Below are positions 46,801-61,239 of a stretch of 64,000 nucleotides of DNA, piece by piece. Source of the stretch: Nymphaea colorata (Eukaryota; Streptophyta; Magnoliopsida; Nymphaeales; Nymphaeaceae); contig NC_045140.1 in NCBI RefSeq assembly GCF_008831285.2, positions 29,075,728 to 29,139,727 of the forward strand, written 5' to 3'. Within the stretch, counting starts at the first letter, position 1; every line of letters begins with the position of its first letter. The notes under the pieces are model-generated. The model searched no databases. It saw only the letters and a list, made by a program, of their open reading frames with translations, and was not told the DNA's origin. The position numbers and the translations under genes are program-made.

Positions 46801-49800
46801 CATCCACGTTGACTGATTTAGTAGATTTAAATCACAAGTTTGCATGAAAATGAACAAAATTCAAGTGGTTCATTTGCTCTTTTATAGTTAATCTAATGTG
46901 TTTCACTTGTTATTACATGCATAAGTAACGATGTAAATGATTGAAATCACCATTCATATGTACACAAATCTGATGTATACATTAGTTTGGTGCTTGTAGT
47001 TAGTTTAATAAGTAGAACTTTTTGTTTCATTGAATTAAGTAAAAGGGGTCAAACAAAAGTATAGATCCCACTTGTATCCATATGAACTTGTGATTTCAAT
47101 CATTTAAATCGTTCATTACACATGTAATAACAAGTGAAACACATTAGATTAAATATAGGGGAGCAAATTAAAGACTTGAATCTTATTCATTCTAATACAA
47201 ACTTGTGATTTCGATCAACTAAATCATTCAAAATAGATGTACTAACAAGTTAAAAACATTCAATTAAATGTGTGTCATCAAATGAATCGGTTAAATCCCA
47301 CTCGTGTTTATACGAACAACTGATTTCAATCGCTTATATCGCGTACTATAAATGTAACGACAAGTTGAATTACTAGGGATGAAACTAACGCATAGATTTC
47401 ATTTTTAACTGTATGAACTGGTGATTTAAATCGTTCTTTGTAGAAGTAATAAACAGTGAAACACATTAGGTTAACTATAAGGGATCAATTGAATGACTTG
47501 AATCATAAACTAATGCGTGAATGTGCTTAAAGATGCATGTTGAATGATTTAGTGGAATGAAATTACAGGCTTGTATGAACATAAATGACATTTAAGTTAT
47601 TTACTTGCTGTATTTCAGTTAATATAACGTGTTTCGCTTGTTATTACATCTATAACGAATGATTTCAATGGTTCAAACTAATGCGTAAATGTGGTTAAAG
47701 ATGTATGTTGAATGATTTAGTGGAATGAAATTACGGGCTTGTATGAACATAAATGACATTTAAGTTATTTACTTGCCGTATTTCAGTTAATATAACGTGT
47801 TTCGCTTGTTATAACATTTATAACGAATGATTTCAATGGTTCAAACTAAAAGTTTGTACGAAAAAATAAGATTCACGTCATTCATTTGATCGCTTATCAT
47901 TAGCCTAATGCGTTTCACTTGTTATTACATGTACAATTATTGATTTTGTTGATTGAAATCACAAATTCAAATGGATGCAAGTGGGATCTACGCATTATTT
48001 TGATCTCTTGTAGTCAATCCAATGAGTTGAACTAAGAGTTACATCAATAGTAAGGATCTAATGAATTGAAATCACAAGTTTGTATCAATACGAGTGGGAT
48101 TTAAGCGATTCATCTGAGCACGCATATTTCATTGAATGTGATTAACATTTTGCAACATCCACCTTGAATGATTTAGTGGATTTAAATCACAAGTTTGCAT
48201 GAAAATGAATAAAATTCAAGTGGTTCATTTGCTCTTTTATAGTTAATCTAAAGTGTTTCACTTGTTATTACATGTATCAGTAACGATTTAAATGATTGAA
48301 ATCACCATTTCATATGTACACAAATCTGATGTATACATTAGTTTGATGCTTGTAGTTAGTTTAATAAGTAGAACTTTTTGTTTCATTGAATTAGGTAAAA
48401 GGGGTCAAACAAAAGCGTAGATCCCACTTGTATCCATATGAACTTGCGATTTCAATCATTTAAATCGTTCATTACACATGTAATAACAAGTGAAAGACAT
48501 TAGAATAAATAAGGGGAGCAAATTAACGACTTGAATCTTATTCATTCCAATAAAACTTGTGATTTCGCTCATCTAAATCATTGAAAATGGATGTACTAAC
48601 AAGTTAAAAACATTCAATCAAATATGTGTGATCAAATGAATATTTTAAATCCCACTCGTGTTTATACGAACAACTGATTTCAATCGCTTATATCGCATAA
48701 TATAAATGTAACGACAAGTTGAATTACTAGGGATGAAACTAACGCATAGATTCAATTTTTAACTGGTTGAACTGGTGATTTAAATCGTTCTTTATAGAAG
48801 TAATAAACAGTGAAACACATTAGGTTAACTATAAGGGATCAATTGAATGACTTGAATCACAAACTAATGCGTGAATGTGCTTAAAGATGCATGTTGAATG
48901 ATTTAGTGTAATGAAATTACAGGCTTGTATGAACATAAATGACATTTAAGTTATTTACTTGCTGTATTTTAGTTAATATAACGTGTTTCGCTTGTTATTA
49001 CATCTATAACGAATGATTTCAATGGTTCAAACTAAAAGTTTGTACGAAAAAATGAGATTCACGTCATCGTTTGATCACTTATCATTAGCCTAATGCGTTG
49101 CACTTGTTATTACATGTACAATGATCGATTTTGTTGATTGCAATCACAAGTTCAAATGGATGCATGTGGGATCTACGCATTAGTTTGATCTCTTGTAGTC
49201 AATCTAATGAGTTGTACTTGTAGTTACATCAATAGTAAGGATCTAATGAATTGAAATCACAAGTTTGTATTAAGCGATTCATCTAAGCACGCATATTTCA
49301 TTGAATGTGATTAATATGTTGCTACATCCACGTTGAAAGATTTAGTGGATTTAAATCACAAGTTTGCAAGAAAATGAACAAAATTCAAGTGGTTCATTTG
49401 CTCTTTTATAGTTAATCTAATGTGTTTCACTTGTTATTATATGTATAAGTAACGATTTAAATGATTGATATCACCAATTCATATAGACACAAATCTGATG
49501 TATGGATTAGTTTGATGCTTGTAGTTAGTCCAATAAGTAGAACTTTTTGTTTTATTGAATTAAGTAAAAGGGGTCAAATAAAAGCATAGATCCCACTTGT
49601 ATACATATGAACTTGTGATTTCAATAATTTAAATCGTTCATTACAGATGTAATAACAAGTGAAACACATTAGATTAAATATAAGGGTGCAAATTAAGGAC
49701 TTGAATCTTATTCATTCTCACACAAACTTGTGATTTCGATCAACTAAATCATTCAAAATGGATGTACTAACAGGTGAAAAACATTCAACTAAATATGTGT

Positions 49801-52800
49801 GATCAAATGAATCGCTTAAATGCCAATCGTGTTTATACGAACAATTTATTTCAATCGCTTATATCGCGTACTATAAATGTAACGACAAGTTGAATTACTA
49901 GGAATGAAACAAACGCATAGATTCCACTTTTAACTGTATGAACTGGTGATTTAAATCGTTCTTTATAGAAGTAATAAACAGTGAAACACATTAGGTTAAC
50001 TATAAGGGATCAATTGAATAACTTGAATCACAAACTAATGTGTGAATGTGCTTTAAGATGCATGTTGAATGATTTAGTGGAACGAAATTACAGGCTTGTA
50101 TGAACATAAATGACATTTAAGTTATTTACTTGCTGTATTTCAGTTAATATAACGTGTTTCGCTTGTTATTACATCTATAACGAATGATTTCAATGGTTCA
50201 AAATAAAAGTTTGTACGAAAAAATGAGATTCACGTCATTCATTTGATCGCTTATCATTAGCCTAATGCGTTTCACTTGTTTTTACATGTACAATTATTGA
50301 TTTTGTTGATTGAAATCACAAGTTCAAATGGATGCAAGTGGGATCTATGCATTAGTTTGATCTCTTGTAGTCAATCCAATGAGTTGAACTTGTAGTTACA
50401 TCAATAGTAAGGATCCAATGAATTGAAATCACAAGTTTGTATCAATACGAGTGGGATTTAAGCGATTCATCTGAGCACGCATATTTCATTGAATGTGATT
50501 AACATGTTGCTACATCCACGTTGAAAGATTTAGTCGATTTAAATCACAATTTTGCGTGAAAATGAACAAAATTCAAGTGTTTCATTTGCTCTTTTATAGT
50601 TAATCTAATGTGTTTCACATGTTATTACATGTATACGTAACGATTTAAATGATTGAAATCACCAATTCATATAGATACAAATCTGATGTATGGATTAGTT
50701 TGATGCTTGTAGTTAGTCCAATAAGTAGAACTTTTTGTTTTATTGAATTAAGTAAAAGGGGTCAAATAAAAGCATAGATCCCACTTGTATCCATATGAAC
50801 TTGTGATTTCAATAATTTAAATCGTTCATTACAGATGTAATAACAAGTGAAACACATTAGATTAAATATAAGCGTGCAAATTAAGGACTTGAATCTTATT
50901 CATTCTCACACAAACTTGTGATTTCGATCAACTAAATCATTCAAAATGGATGTACTAACAGGTGAAAAACATTCAACTAAATATGTGTGATCAAATGAAT
51001 CGCTTAAATGCCAATCGTGTTTATACGAACAATTTATTTCAATCGCTTATATCGCGTACTATAAATGTAACGACAAGTTGAATTACTAGGGATGAAACAA
51101 ACGCATAGATTCCACTTTTAACTGTATGAACTGGTGATTTAAATCGTTCTTTATAGAAGTAATAAACAGTGAAACACATTAGGTTAACTATAGGGGATCA
51201 ATTGAATAACTTGAATCACAAACTAATGTGTGAATGTGCTTTAAGATGCATGTTGAATGATTTAGTGGAACGAAATTACAGGCTTGTATGAACATAAATG
51301 ACATTTAAGTTATTTACTTGCTATATTTCAGTTAATATAACGTGTTTCGCTTGTTATTACATCTATAACGAATGATTTCAATGGTTCAAAATAAAAGTTT
51401 GTACGAAAAAATGAGATTCACGTCATTCGTTTGATCGCTTATCATTAGCCTAATGCGTTTCACTTGTTTTTACATGTACAATTATTGATTTTGTTGATTG
51501 AAATCACAAGTTCAAATGGATGCAAGTGGGATCTATGCATTAGTTTGATCTCTTGTAGTCAATCCAATGAGTTGAACTTGTAGTTACATCAATAGTAAGG
51601 ATGCAATGAATTGAAATCACAAGTTTGTATCAATACGAGTGGGATTTAAGCGATTCATCTGAGCACGCATATTTCATTGAATGTGATTAACATGTTGCTA
51701 TATATTCATCTAAGTAACAATTTAAATGATTGTAGTTAGTCCAATAAGTAAAACTTTTTGTTTTATTGAATTAAGTAAAATGGGTCAAACTAAAGCATAG
51801 ATCCCACTTGTATCCATATGAACTTGTGATTTCAATCATTTAAATCGTTCATTACACATGTAATAACAAGTGAAACACATTAGATTAAATATAGGGAAGC
51901 AAATTAATGACTTGAATCTTATTCATTCTCATACAAACTTGTGATTTCGATCAACTAAATCATTCAAAATGGATGTACTAACAAGTTAAAAACATTCAAT
52001 TAAATATGTGTGATCAAATGAATCGCTTAAATCCCAATCGTGTTTATACGAACAACTTATTTCAATCGCTTATATCGCGTACTATAAATGTAACGACAAG
52101 TTGAACTACTAGGGATGAAACAAACGCATAGATTCCATTTTTAACTCTATGAACTGGTGATTTAAATCGTTCTTTATAGAAGTAATAAACAGTTTAACAC
52201 ATTAGGTTAACTATAAGGCATCGATTGAATGACTTGAATCACAAACTAATGTGTGAATGTGCTTAAAGATGCATGTTGAATGATTTAGTGGAACGAAATT
52301 ACAGGCTTGTATGAACATAAATGACATTGAAGTTATTTACTTGTTGTATTTCAGTTAATATAACGTGTTTCGCTTGTTATTACATCTATAACGAATGATT
52401 TCAATGGTTCAAACTAAAAGTTTGTACGAAAAAATGAGATTCACGTCATTCGTTTGATCGCTTATCATTAGCCTAATACGTTTCACTTGTTTTTACATGT
52501 ACAATTATTGATTTTGTTGATTGAAATCACAAGTTCAAATGGATGCAAGTGGGATCTACGCATTAGTTTGATCTCTTGTAGTCAATCCAATGAGTTGAAC
52601 TTGTAGTTACATCAATAGTAAGGATCCAATGAATTGAAATCACAAGTTTGTATCAATACGAGTGGGATTTAAGCGATTCATCTGAGCACGCATATTTCAT
52701 TGAATGTGATTAACATGTTGCTACATCCACGTTGAAAGATTTAGTCGATTTAAATCACAATTTTGCATGAAAATGAACAAAATTCAAGTGTTTCATTTGC

Positions 52801-55800
52801 TCTTTTATAGTTAATCTAATGTGTTTCACATGTTATTACATGTATACGTAACGATTTAAATGATTGAAATCACCAATTCATATAGATACAAATCTGATGT
52901 ATGGATTAGTTTGATGCTTGTAGTTAGTCCAATAAGTAGAACTTTTTGTTTTATTGAATTAAGTAAAAGGGGTCAAATAAAAGCATAGATCCCACTTGTA
53001 TCCATATGAACTTGTGATTTCTATAATTTAAATCGTTCATTACAGATGTAATAACAAGTGAAACACATTAGATTAAATATAGGGGTGCAAATTAAGGAAT
53101 TGAATCTTATTCATTCTCACACAAACTTGTGATTTCGATCAACTAAATCATTCAAAATGGATGTACTAACAGGTTAAAAACATTCAACTAAATCTGTGTG
53201 ATCAAATGAATCGCTTAAATGCCAATCGTGTTTATACGAACAATTTATTTCAATCGCTTATATCGCGTACTATAAATGTAACGACAAGTTGAATTACTAG
53301 GGATGAAACAAACGCATAGATTCCACTTTTAACTGTATGAACTGGTGATTTAAATCGTTCTTTATAGAAGTAATAAACAGTGAAACACATTAGGTTAACT
53401 ATAAGGGATCAATTGAATGACTTCAATCACAAACTAATGTGTGAATGTGCTTTAAGATGCATGTTGAATGATTTAGTGGAACGAAATTACAGGCTTGTAT
53501 GAACATAAATGACATTTAAGTTACTTACTTGTTGTATTTCAGTTAATATAACGTGTTTCGCTTGTTATTACATTTATAACGAATGATTTCAATGGTTCAA
53601 ACTAAAAGTTTGTACGAAAAAATGAGATTCACGTCATTCGTTTGATCGCTTATCATTAGCCTAATGCGTTTCACTTGTTTTTACATGTACAATTATTGAT
53701 TTTGTTGATTGAAATCACAAGTTCAAATGGATTCAAGTGGGATCTACGCATTAGTTTGATCTCTTGTAGTCAATCTAATGAGTTGAACTTGTAGTTACAT
53801 CAATAGTAATGATCCAATGAATTGAAATCACAAGTTTGTATCAATACGAGTAGGATTTAAGTGATTCATCTGAGCACGCATATTTCATTGAATGTGATTA
53901 ACATGTTGCTACATCCACGTTCAAAGATTTAGAGGATTTAAATCACAGGTTTGCATGAAAATGAACAAAATTCAAGTGTTTCATTTGCTCTTTTATGTTA
54001 TTACATGTATAAGTAACGATTTAAATGATTGCAATCACCAATTCATATGGACACAAATCTGATATATGGATTAGTTTGATGCTTTTAGTTAGTCCAATAA
54101 GTAGAACTTTTTGTTTTATTAAATTAAGTAAAAGGGGTCAAATAAAAGCATAGATCCCACTTGTATCCATATGAACTTGTGATTTCAATAATTTAAATCG
54201 TTCATTACAGATGTAATAACAAGTGAAACACATTAGATTAAATATAGGGGAGCAAATTAAGGACTTGAATCTTATTCATTCTCGCACAAACTTGTGATTT
54301 CGATCAACTAAATCATTCAAAATGGATGTACTAACAAGTTAAAACATTCAACGAAATATGTGTGATCAAATGAATCGCTTAAATCCCACTCGTGTTTATA
54401 CGAACAACTGATTTCAATTGCTTATATCGCGTACTATAAATGTAACGACAAGTTGAATTACTAGGGATGAAACTAATGCATAGATTCCATTTTTAACTGT
54501 ATGAACTGGTGATTTAAATCGTTCTTTATAGAAGTAATAAACAGTGAAACACATTAGGTTAACTATAAGGGATCAATTGAATGACTTGAATCACAAACTA
54601 ATGTGTGAATGTGCTTAATGACTTGCTGTATTTTAGTTAATATAACGTGTTTCACTTGTTATTACATCTATAACGAATGATTTCAATGGTTCAAACTAAA
54701 AGTTTGTACAAAAAAATGAGATTCACGTCATTCGTTTGATCGCTTATCATTAGCCTAATGCGTTTCACTTGTTATTACATGTATAATTATTGATTTTGTT
54801 GATTGAAATAACAAGTTCAAATGGATGCAAGTGGGATCTACGCATTATATTTTAAATATAGGGGAGCAAATTAACGACTTGAATCTTATTCATTCTCATA
54901 CAAACTTGTGATTTCGATCAACTAAATCATTCAAAATCGATGTACTAACAAGTTAAAAACATTCAATTAAATATGTGTAATCAAATGAATCGCTTAAATC
55001 CCACTCGTGTTTATACTAACAACTGATTTCAATGGCTTATATCACGTACTACAAATGTAACGACAAGTTGAATTACTAGGGATGAAACCAATGCATAGAT
55101 TCCATTTTTAACTGGTGATTTAAATCGTTCTTTATAGAAGTAATAAAAGTAAAACACATTAGGTTAACTATAAGGGATCAATTGAATGACTTGAATCACA
55201 AACTAATGCGTGAATGTACTTAAAGATGCATGTTTAATGATTTAGTGGAATGAAATTACAGGCTTGTATGAACATAAATGACATTTAAGTTATTTACTTG
55301 CTGTATTTCAGTTAATATAACGTGTTTCACTTGTTATTACATCTATAACGAATGATTTCAATGGTTCAAACTAAAAGTTTGTACGAAACAATGAGATTCA
55401 CGTCATTCGTTTGATCGCTTATCATTAGCCTAATGCGTTTCACTTGTTATTACATGTACAATGATTGATTTTGTTGATTGAAATCACAAGTTCAAATGGA
55501 TGCAAGTGGGATCTACGCATTAGTTTGATCTCTTGTAGTCAATCCAATGAGTTGAACTTGTAGTTACATCAATAGTAAGGATCTAATGAATTGAAATCAC
55601 AAGTTTGTATCAATACGAGTGGGATTTAGGCAATTCATCTGAGCACGCATATTTCATTGAATGTGATTAACATGTTGCTACATCCACGTTGAAAGATTTA
55701 GTCGATTTAAATCACAAGTTTGCAAGAAAATGTACAAAATTCAAGTGGTTCATTTGCCCTTTTATAGTTAATCTAATGTGTTTCACTTGTTATTACATGT

Positions 55801-58800
55801 ATAAGTAACGATTTAAATGATTGAAATCACCAATTCATATGGACACAAATCTGATGTATAGATTAGTTTGATGCTTGTAGTTAGTCTAATAAGTAGAACT
55901 TTTTGTTTTCTTGAATTAAGTAAAAGGGGTCAAACAAAAGCATAGATCCCACTTGTATCCATATGAACTTGTGATTTTAATAATTTAAATCATTCATTAC
56001 ACATGTAATAACAAGTGAAACACATTAGATTAAATATAGGGTAGCGAATTAAGGACTTGAATCTTATTCATTCTCATACAAACTTGTGATTTCGATCAAC
56101 TAAATATGTGTGATCAAATGAATCGCTTAAATCCCACTCGTGTTTATACGAACAACTGATTTCAATCGCTTATATCGCGTACTATAAATGTAACGACAAG
56201 TTGAATTACTATGGATGAAACTAATGCATAGATTTCATTTTTAAATGGTGATTTAAATCGTTCTTTATAGAAGTAATAAACAGTAAACACATTAGATTAG
56301 CTATAAGGGATCAATTGAATGACTTGAATCACAAACTAATGCGTGAATGTGCTTAAAGATGCATGTTGAATGATTTAGTGGAATGAAATTACAGGCTTGT
56401 ATAAACATAAATGACATTTAAGTTATTTACTTGTTGTATTTCAGTTAATATAACGTGTTTCGCTTGTTATTACATCTATAATGAATGATTTCAAGGTTCA
56501 AACTAAAATTTGTACAAAAAATGGATTCACGTCATTCGTTTGATCGCTTATCATTAGCCTAATGCGTTTCACTTGTTATTACATGTACAATTATTGATTT
56601 TGTTGATTGAAATCACAAGTTCAAATGGATGCAAGTGGGATCTACGCATTATTTGATCTCTTTAGTCAATCCAATGAGTTGAACTTGTAGTTACATCAAT
56701 AGTAAGATCTAATGAATTGAAATCACAAGTTTGTATCAATACGAGTGGATTTAAGCGATTCATCTGAGCACGCATATTTCATTGAATGTGATTAACATGT
56801 TGCTACATCCACGTTGAAAGATTTAGTGGATTTAAATCACAAGTTTGCATGAAAATGAACAAAATTCAAGTGGTTCATTTGCTCTTTATAGTTAATCTAA
56901 TGTGTTTCATTGTTATTACATGTATAAGTAACGATTTAAATGATTGAAATCACCAATTCATATGGACACAAATCTGATGTATAGATTAGTTTGATGCTTG
57001 TAGTTAGTCCAATAAGTAGAACTTTTTGTTTATTGAATTAAGTAAAGGGGTCAAACAAAAGCATAGATCCCACTTGTATCCATATGAACTTGTGATTTCA
57101 ATAATTTAAATCGTTCATTACACATGTAATAACAAGTGAAACACATTAGATTAAATATAGGGGAGCAAATTAACGACTTGAATCTATTCATTCTCATACA
57201 AACTTGTGATTTCGATCAACTAAATCATTCAAAATGGATGTACTAACAAGTTAAAAACATTCAATTAAATATGTGTGATCAAATGAATCGCTTAAATCCC
57301 ACTCGTGTTTATACGAACAACTGATTTCAATCGCTTATATCGCGTACTATAAATGTAACGACAAGTTGAATTACTAGGGATGAAACTAATGCATAGATTC
57401 CATTTTTAACTGGTGATTTAAATCGTTCTTTATAGAAGTAATAAACAGTGAAACACATTAGGTTAACTATAAGGATCAATTGAATGACTTGAATCACAAA
57501 CTAATGCGTGAATGTGCTTAAAGATGCATGTTGAATGATTTAGTGGAATGAAATTACAGGCTTGTATGAACATAAATGACATTTAAGTTATTTACTTGCT
57601 GTATTTCAGTTAATATAACGTGTTTCGCTTGTTATTACATCTATAACGAATGATTTCAATGGTTCAAACTAAAAGTTTGTACGAAAAATGAGATTCACGT
57701 CATTCGTTTGATCGCTTATCATTAGCCTAATGCGTTTCACTTGTTATTACATGTACAATGATTGATTTTGTTGATTGAAATCACAAGTTCAAATGGATGC
57801 AAGTGGGATCTACGCATTAGTTTGATCTCTTGTAGTCAATCCAATGAGTTGAACTTGTAGTTACATCAATAGTAAGGATCTAATGAATTGAAATCACAAG
57901 TTTGTATCAATACGAGTGGATTTAAGCGATTCATCTGAGCACGCATATTTCATTGAATGTGATTAACATGTTGCTACATCCACGTTGAAAGATTTAGTGG
58001 ATTTAAATCACAAGTTTGCATGAAAATGAACAAAATTCAAGTGGTTCATTTGCTCTTTTATAGTTAATCTAATGTGTTTCACTTGTTATTACATGTATAA
58101 GTAACGATTTAAATGATTGAAATCACCAATTCATATGGACACAAATCTGATGTATAGATTAGTTTGATGCTTGTAGTTAGTCCAATAAGTAGAATTTTTG
58201 TTTTATTGAATTAAGTAAAAGGGGTCAAACAAAAGCATAGATCCCACTTGTATCCATATGAACTTGTGATTTCAATAATTTAAATCGTTCATTACACATG
58301 TAATAACAAGTGAAACACATTAGATTAAATATAGGGAGCAAATTAACGACTTGAATCTTATCATTCTCATACAAACTTGTGATTTCGATCAACTAAATCA
58401 TTCAAAATGGATGTACTAACAAGTTAAAAACATTCAATTAAATATGTGTGATCAAATGAATCGCTTAAATCCCACTCGTGTTTATACGAACAACTGATTT
58501 CAATCGCTTATATCGCGTACTATAAATGTAACGACAAGTTGAATTACTAGGGATGAAACTAATGCATAGATTCCATTTTTAACTGGTGATTTAAATCGTT
58601 CTTTATAGAAGTAATAAACAGTGAAACACATTAGGTTACTATAAGGGATCAATTGAATGACTTGAATCACAAACTAATGCGTGAATGTGCTTAAAGATGC
58701 ATGTTGAATGATTTAGTGAATGAAATTACAGGCTTGTATAAACATAAATGACATTTAAGTTATTTCTTGTTGTATTTCAGTTAATATAACGTGTTCGCTT

Positions 58801-58900
58801 GTTATTACATCTATAACGAATGATTTCAATGGTTCAAACTAAAAGTTTGTACGAAAAATGAGATTCACGTCATTCGTTTGATCGCTTATCATTAGCCTAA
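37816..58900 (-). repeat. Satellite block C, inverted orientation
   Basis: About 21 kb of the same satellite as the reverse complement, about 18 units. The landmark cgcttatcatta recurs at 38388, 39566, 40748, 41925, 43110, 44295, 45367, 46536, 47891, 49076, 50248, 51436, 52459, 53647, 54741, 55416, 56545, 57713 and 58883. Most spacings are 1168-1188. Shorter ones (1072, 1023, 1094, 675) mark internal deletions, and 1355 marks a partial duplication. No coding potential is seen. The array runs into the assembly gap. Confidence 0.95.
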
Positions 58901-59000
58901 NNNNNNNNNNNNNNNNNNNNNNNNNNNNNNNNNNNNNNNNNNNNNNNNNNNNNNNNNNNNNNNNNNNNNNNNNNNNNNNNNNNNNNNNNNNNNNNNNNNN
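58901..59000. other. Assembly gap (100 N)
   Basis: A run of exactly 100 N between satellite and a truncated retroelement. The round length suggests a scaffold gap of unknown true size; more satellite and the rest of element 3 are probably missing here. Confidence 0.98.
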
Positions 59001-59614
59001 CTAGCGTAAGATGGCTCTTCAAATAAATCAATGAAATCTTTCAACACATGCTGAATTTCGATGGGAACTATTTCTGTTGGCTCTTCCTTGGCTGGCACAT
59101 CCGTGGCCATAGCCACTAACCAAAATGCGGGCTGCTGAGCCACTAACGCCTTGAGGGCTGCCCGTGGCTTCACGCTTGAGTTCATGGCTGTCACGTGACT
59201 CTTTCCTCATCGCCATCTTTCGTGAAACTCATTCGGAGGTTAGCAAAGTCCCAATGGATTACACCCAAGGTTTCCAGCCATTGAATGCCTAACACTATGT
59301 CGACTCCTCCAAGAGGTAAAACAAACACGTCCACCTTGAAGGCACCTTGTTCATCACAAGTTCTAGGTCTTTGCACCTTCCTTCGCAAGGGAGCTTGGAC
59401 CCGTCGCCTACCATAACTGTAAACGGAGCTTGAGGCTCAATGTGGCATCCCAACTTGTTAGCCACTTCTAGACTCATGAAATTATGAGTGGCCCCCGAGT
59501 CTAGGAGGACTACAAGTCTGGTTTGGTTGACATACCCTCTAACTCTCATTGCTTTGGCTTTACTAGGGTCGGTCAAGGAGTGGCAAGACGTTTCCTCTCC
59601 AATGGCTGCCTCAA
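59001..59614 (-). pseudogene. Element 3 protease and pol start, frameshifted
   Basis: Coding pieces in three frames. 59576-59380 has the retropepsin site VVLLDSGATHNFMS. About 59388-59191 continues in another frame with DIVLGIQWLETLG and NLRMSFTKDG. About 59194-59001 continues in a third frame to [15 protein letters not shown], the linker just before RT. Frame changes lie near 59380 and 59200. The next residues are in the gap. The order and motifs are clear, but the frame is broken, so this copy is inactive or, less likely, the breaks are assembly errors. Confidence 0.8.
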
Positions 59615-61126
59615 CTAAGACTTCCGGTGGAACCTCATCCTCACTAGAATCATCATTGGTGGGTGGTTCCTCATCATCCTCAAGAACTGCATACAGCCGT
59701 TTCTTTTTGCACTCATGGCCCTTGTGCCATTTTCTTCACAATTATAGCATAGCCCTTGCTGAAATCGTCGGTCTCTTTCTTCCTTGGTGATGTAAGTGAC
59801 CTTGCGTGGGGGATGTTGGGGTGGGGGTGTAGCCTTCTTCTTGAAGTTAGCTTTGGAGTGAACGAGGGTTCTGGCCCGATGTGGGTCATACCCTTTTGCA
59901 TCCTTCCTTATGGCACGTTTAAGCTCCATTTTCTCTTCTTTATCCCTAGCCACCTTCATGCAAATTCGAAGGTCTCTTGACTCTTGCGTTTGAACGGCTA
60001 GACGGATTTCTGGTTGTAATCCAGCAATAAAGGCCCCCACGAGGGCATCTTCATTCCAGTCCTCCACGAGACATGACAACCTCTCAAACTGATCTTGGTA
60101 TTCAAGCACCGTCCCCGTTTGTTTAAGGCTGTTTAACTGAACATTGAAGTCGCGTTGGCTGGCCCTCTCAAACCTCTCTATCAAACCGGCTCTAAACTGG
60201 TCCCATCCTTGGTTTGGCGTCTTTCTCATGGTATATTGATACCAATGAAGGGCATTGTCCTCAAAATACATCATAGCTCGGTCGATTTTCTGTTCATGGG
60301 CAACTCGTTGGCATTGGAAATACTTCTCAACTTTGCATACCCAATCACGAACTTTGGTCCCATTGAACGTCGGGCATTCCATGCGTGGAAGAGGCAAGGG
60401 TGCCTCATCACGTGGTCTCTCTTGTCGGCCCCTTCGCACCATTCCTCTACGTGGGAGCTGCCCTCGCACGTAAGGATAGCCTCCATCATCGTAGAAGCCT
60501 TCCTCGTCTTCTTCTAGTTCATCCGACTCGGTATGTGGATCATGGCGTCCTCTCCTCTCGGGCTGGGGTCTTAGTGGCCTAACTACCCCTTGCCTTTGCT
60601 CATGACCCTCTTCTCCAGCTGGCCTAGGAGGAGGATGGAATGTATTTCTGTTTTCCTCCCCTCGTGGTGAAGGCCGACCCTCTCCTACAAGAGTGGTTCC
60701 TCCACTAGGTGCTCCCGTGGCTTGTGAGATGAGTTGTTGAAGCCCTTTTAGTAAATCCGGGACACTTAGGGGGTTGGTTTCTTTAGGTCTCTCTTGAGAA
60801 GTGCTGGGTGAGTTCGGACGGGCAGGTTGGGGAATAGGGCCTGGGCCATGTACCGAGGCCCCTTGTGATCTCCTTTCAATGCGATCCAACCTCTCACTTT
60901 GGGCTCTCATTTCTTCTTGGTTATGGGCTAATCGCTCATGTATGATTTGAGTTTCTTTCATGAATGCCGCCTGCTGGGCTGTAAGCTGCTGTATAGACGT
61001 TATTAAAGTGCTTAAATCAGCTGAAGGAAGTGCGAGATGAGGTTCTACATGAGCTGCGGTGGTTCCTTCCTCAACTATTTCGGTTTCCTCAACTTCTCTA
61101 ACCGGCTGCTTCTCCTTGCGCCCCAT
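59615..61126 (-). pseudogene. Element 3 gag, frameshift in the zinc knuckle
   Basis: A 503-codon minus-strand frame from Met at 61126. Residues about 35-90 look like a coiled coil (QQLTAQQAAFMKE...RLDRIERR). A Pro/Arg/Glu-rich linker follows to about 248. The Retrotrans_gag core is about 251-400 (CPTFNGTKVRDW, ALHWYQYTM, FRAGLIERFE). The knuckle starts CYNCEE (C460, C463), but the frame then slips near 59730, in a short A-run, and the remaining His and Cys appear only in another frame. Gag packages the element RNA in virus-like particles; this frame break would cut off protease and pol. Confidence 0.85.
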
Positions 61127-61239
61127 GGCTGCGATAGAAACTCACTTTCAAGATCGAATTTCAGAAGACTAAGCTGCTCAAAACCGTAACTCTTTGCTGA
61201 CTTAGCTGACCAAATCTGAACAAGAAAACACACTAAGCC

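Noticed and set aside
25175-58900. CRISPR-like array
   Set aside because: The repeats are contiguous diverged sub-repeats without unique spacers, units are over 1 kb, and the context is plant nuclear DNA.
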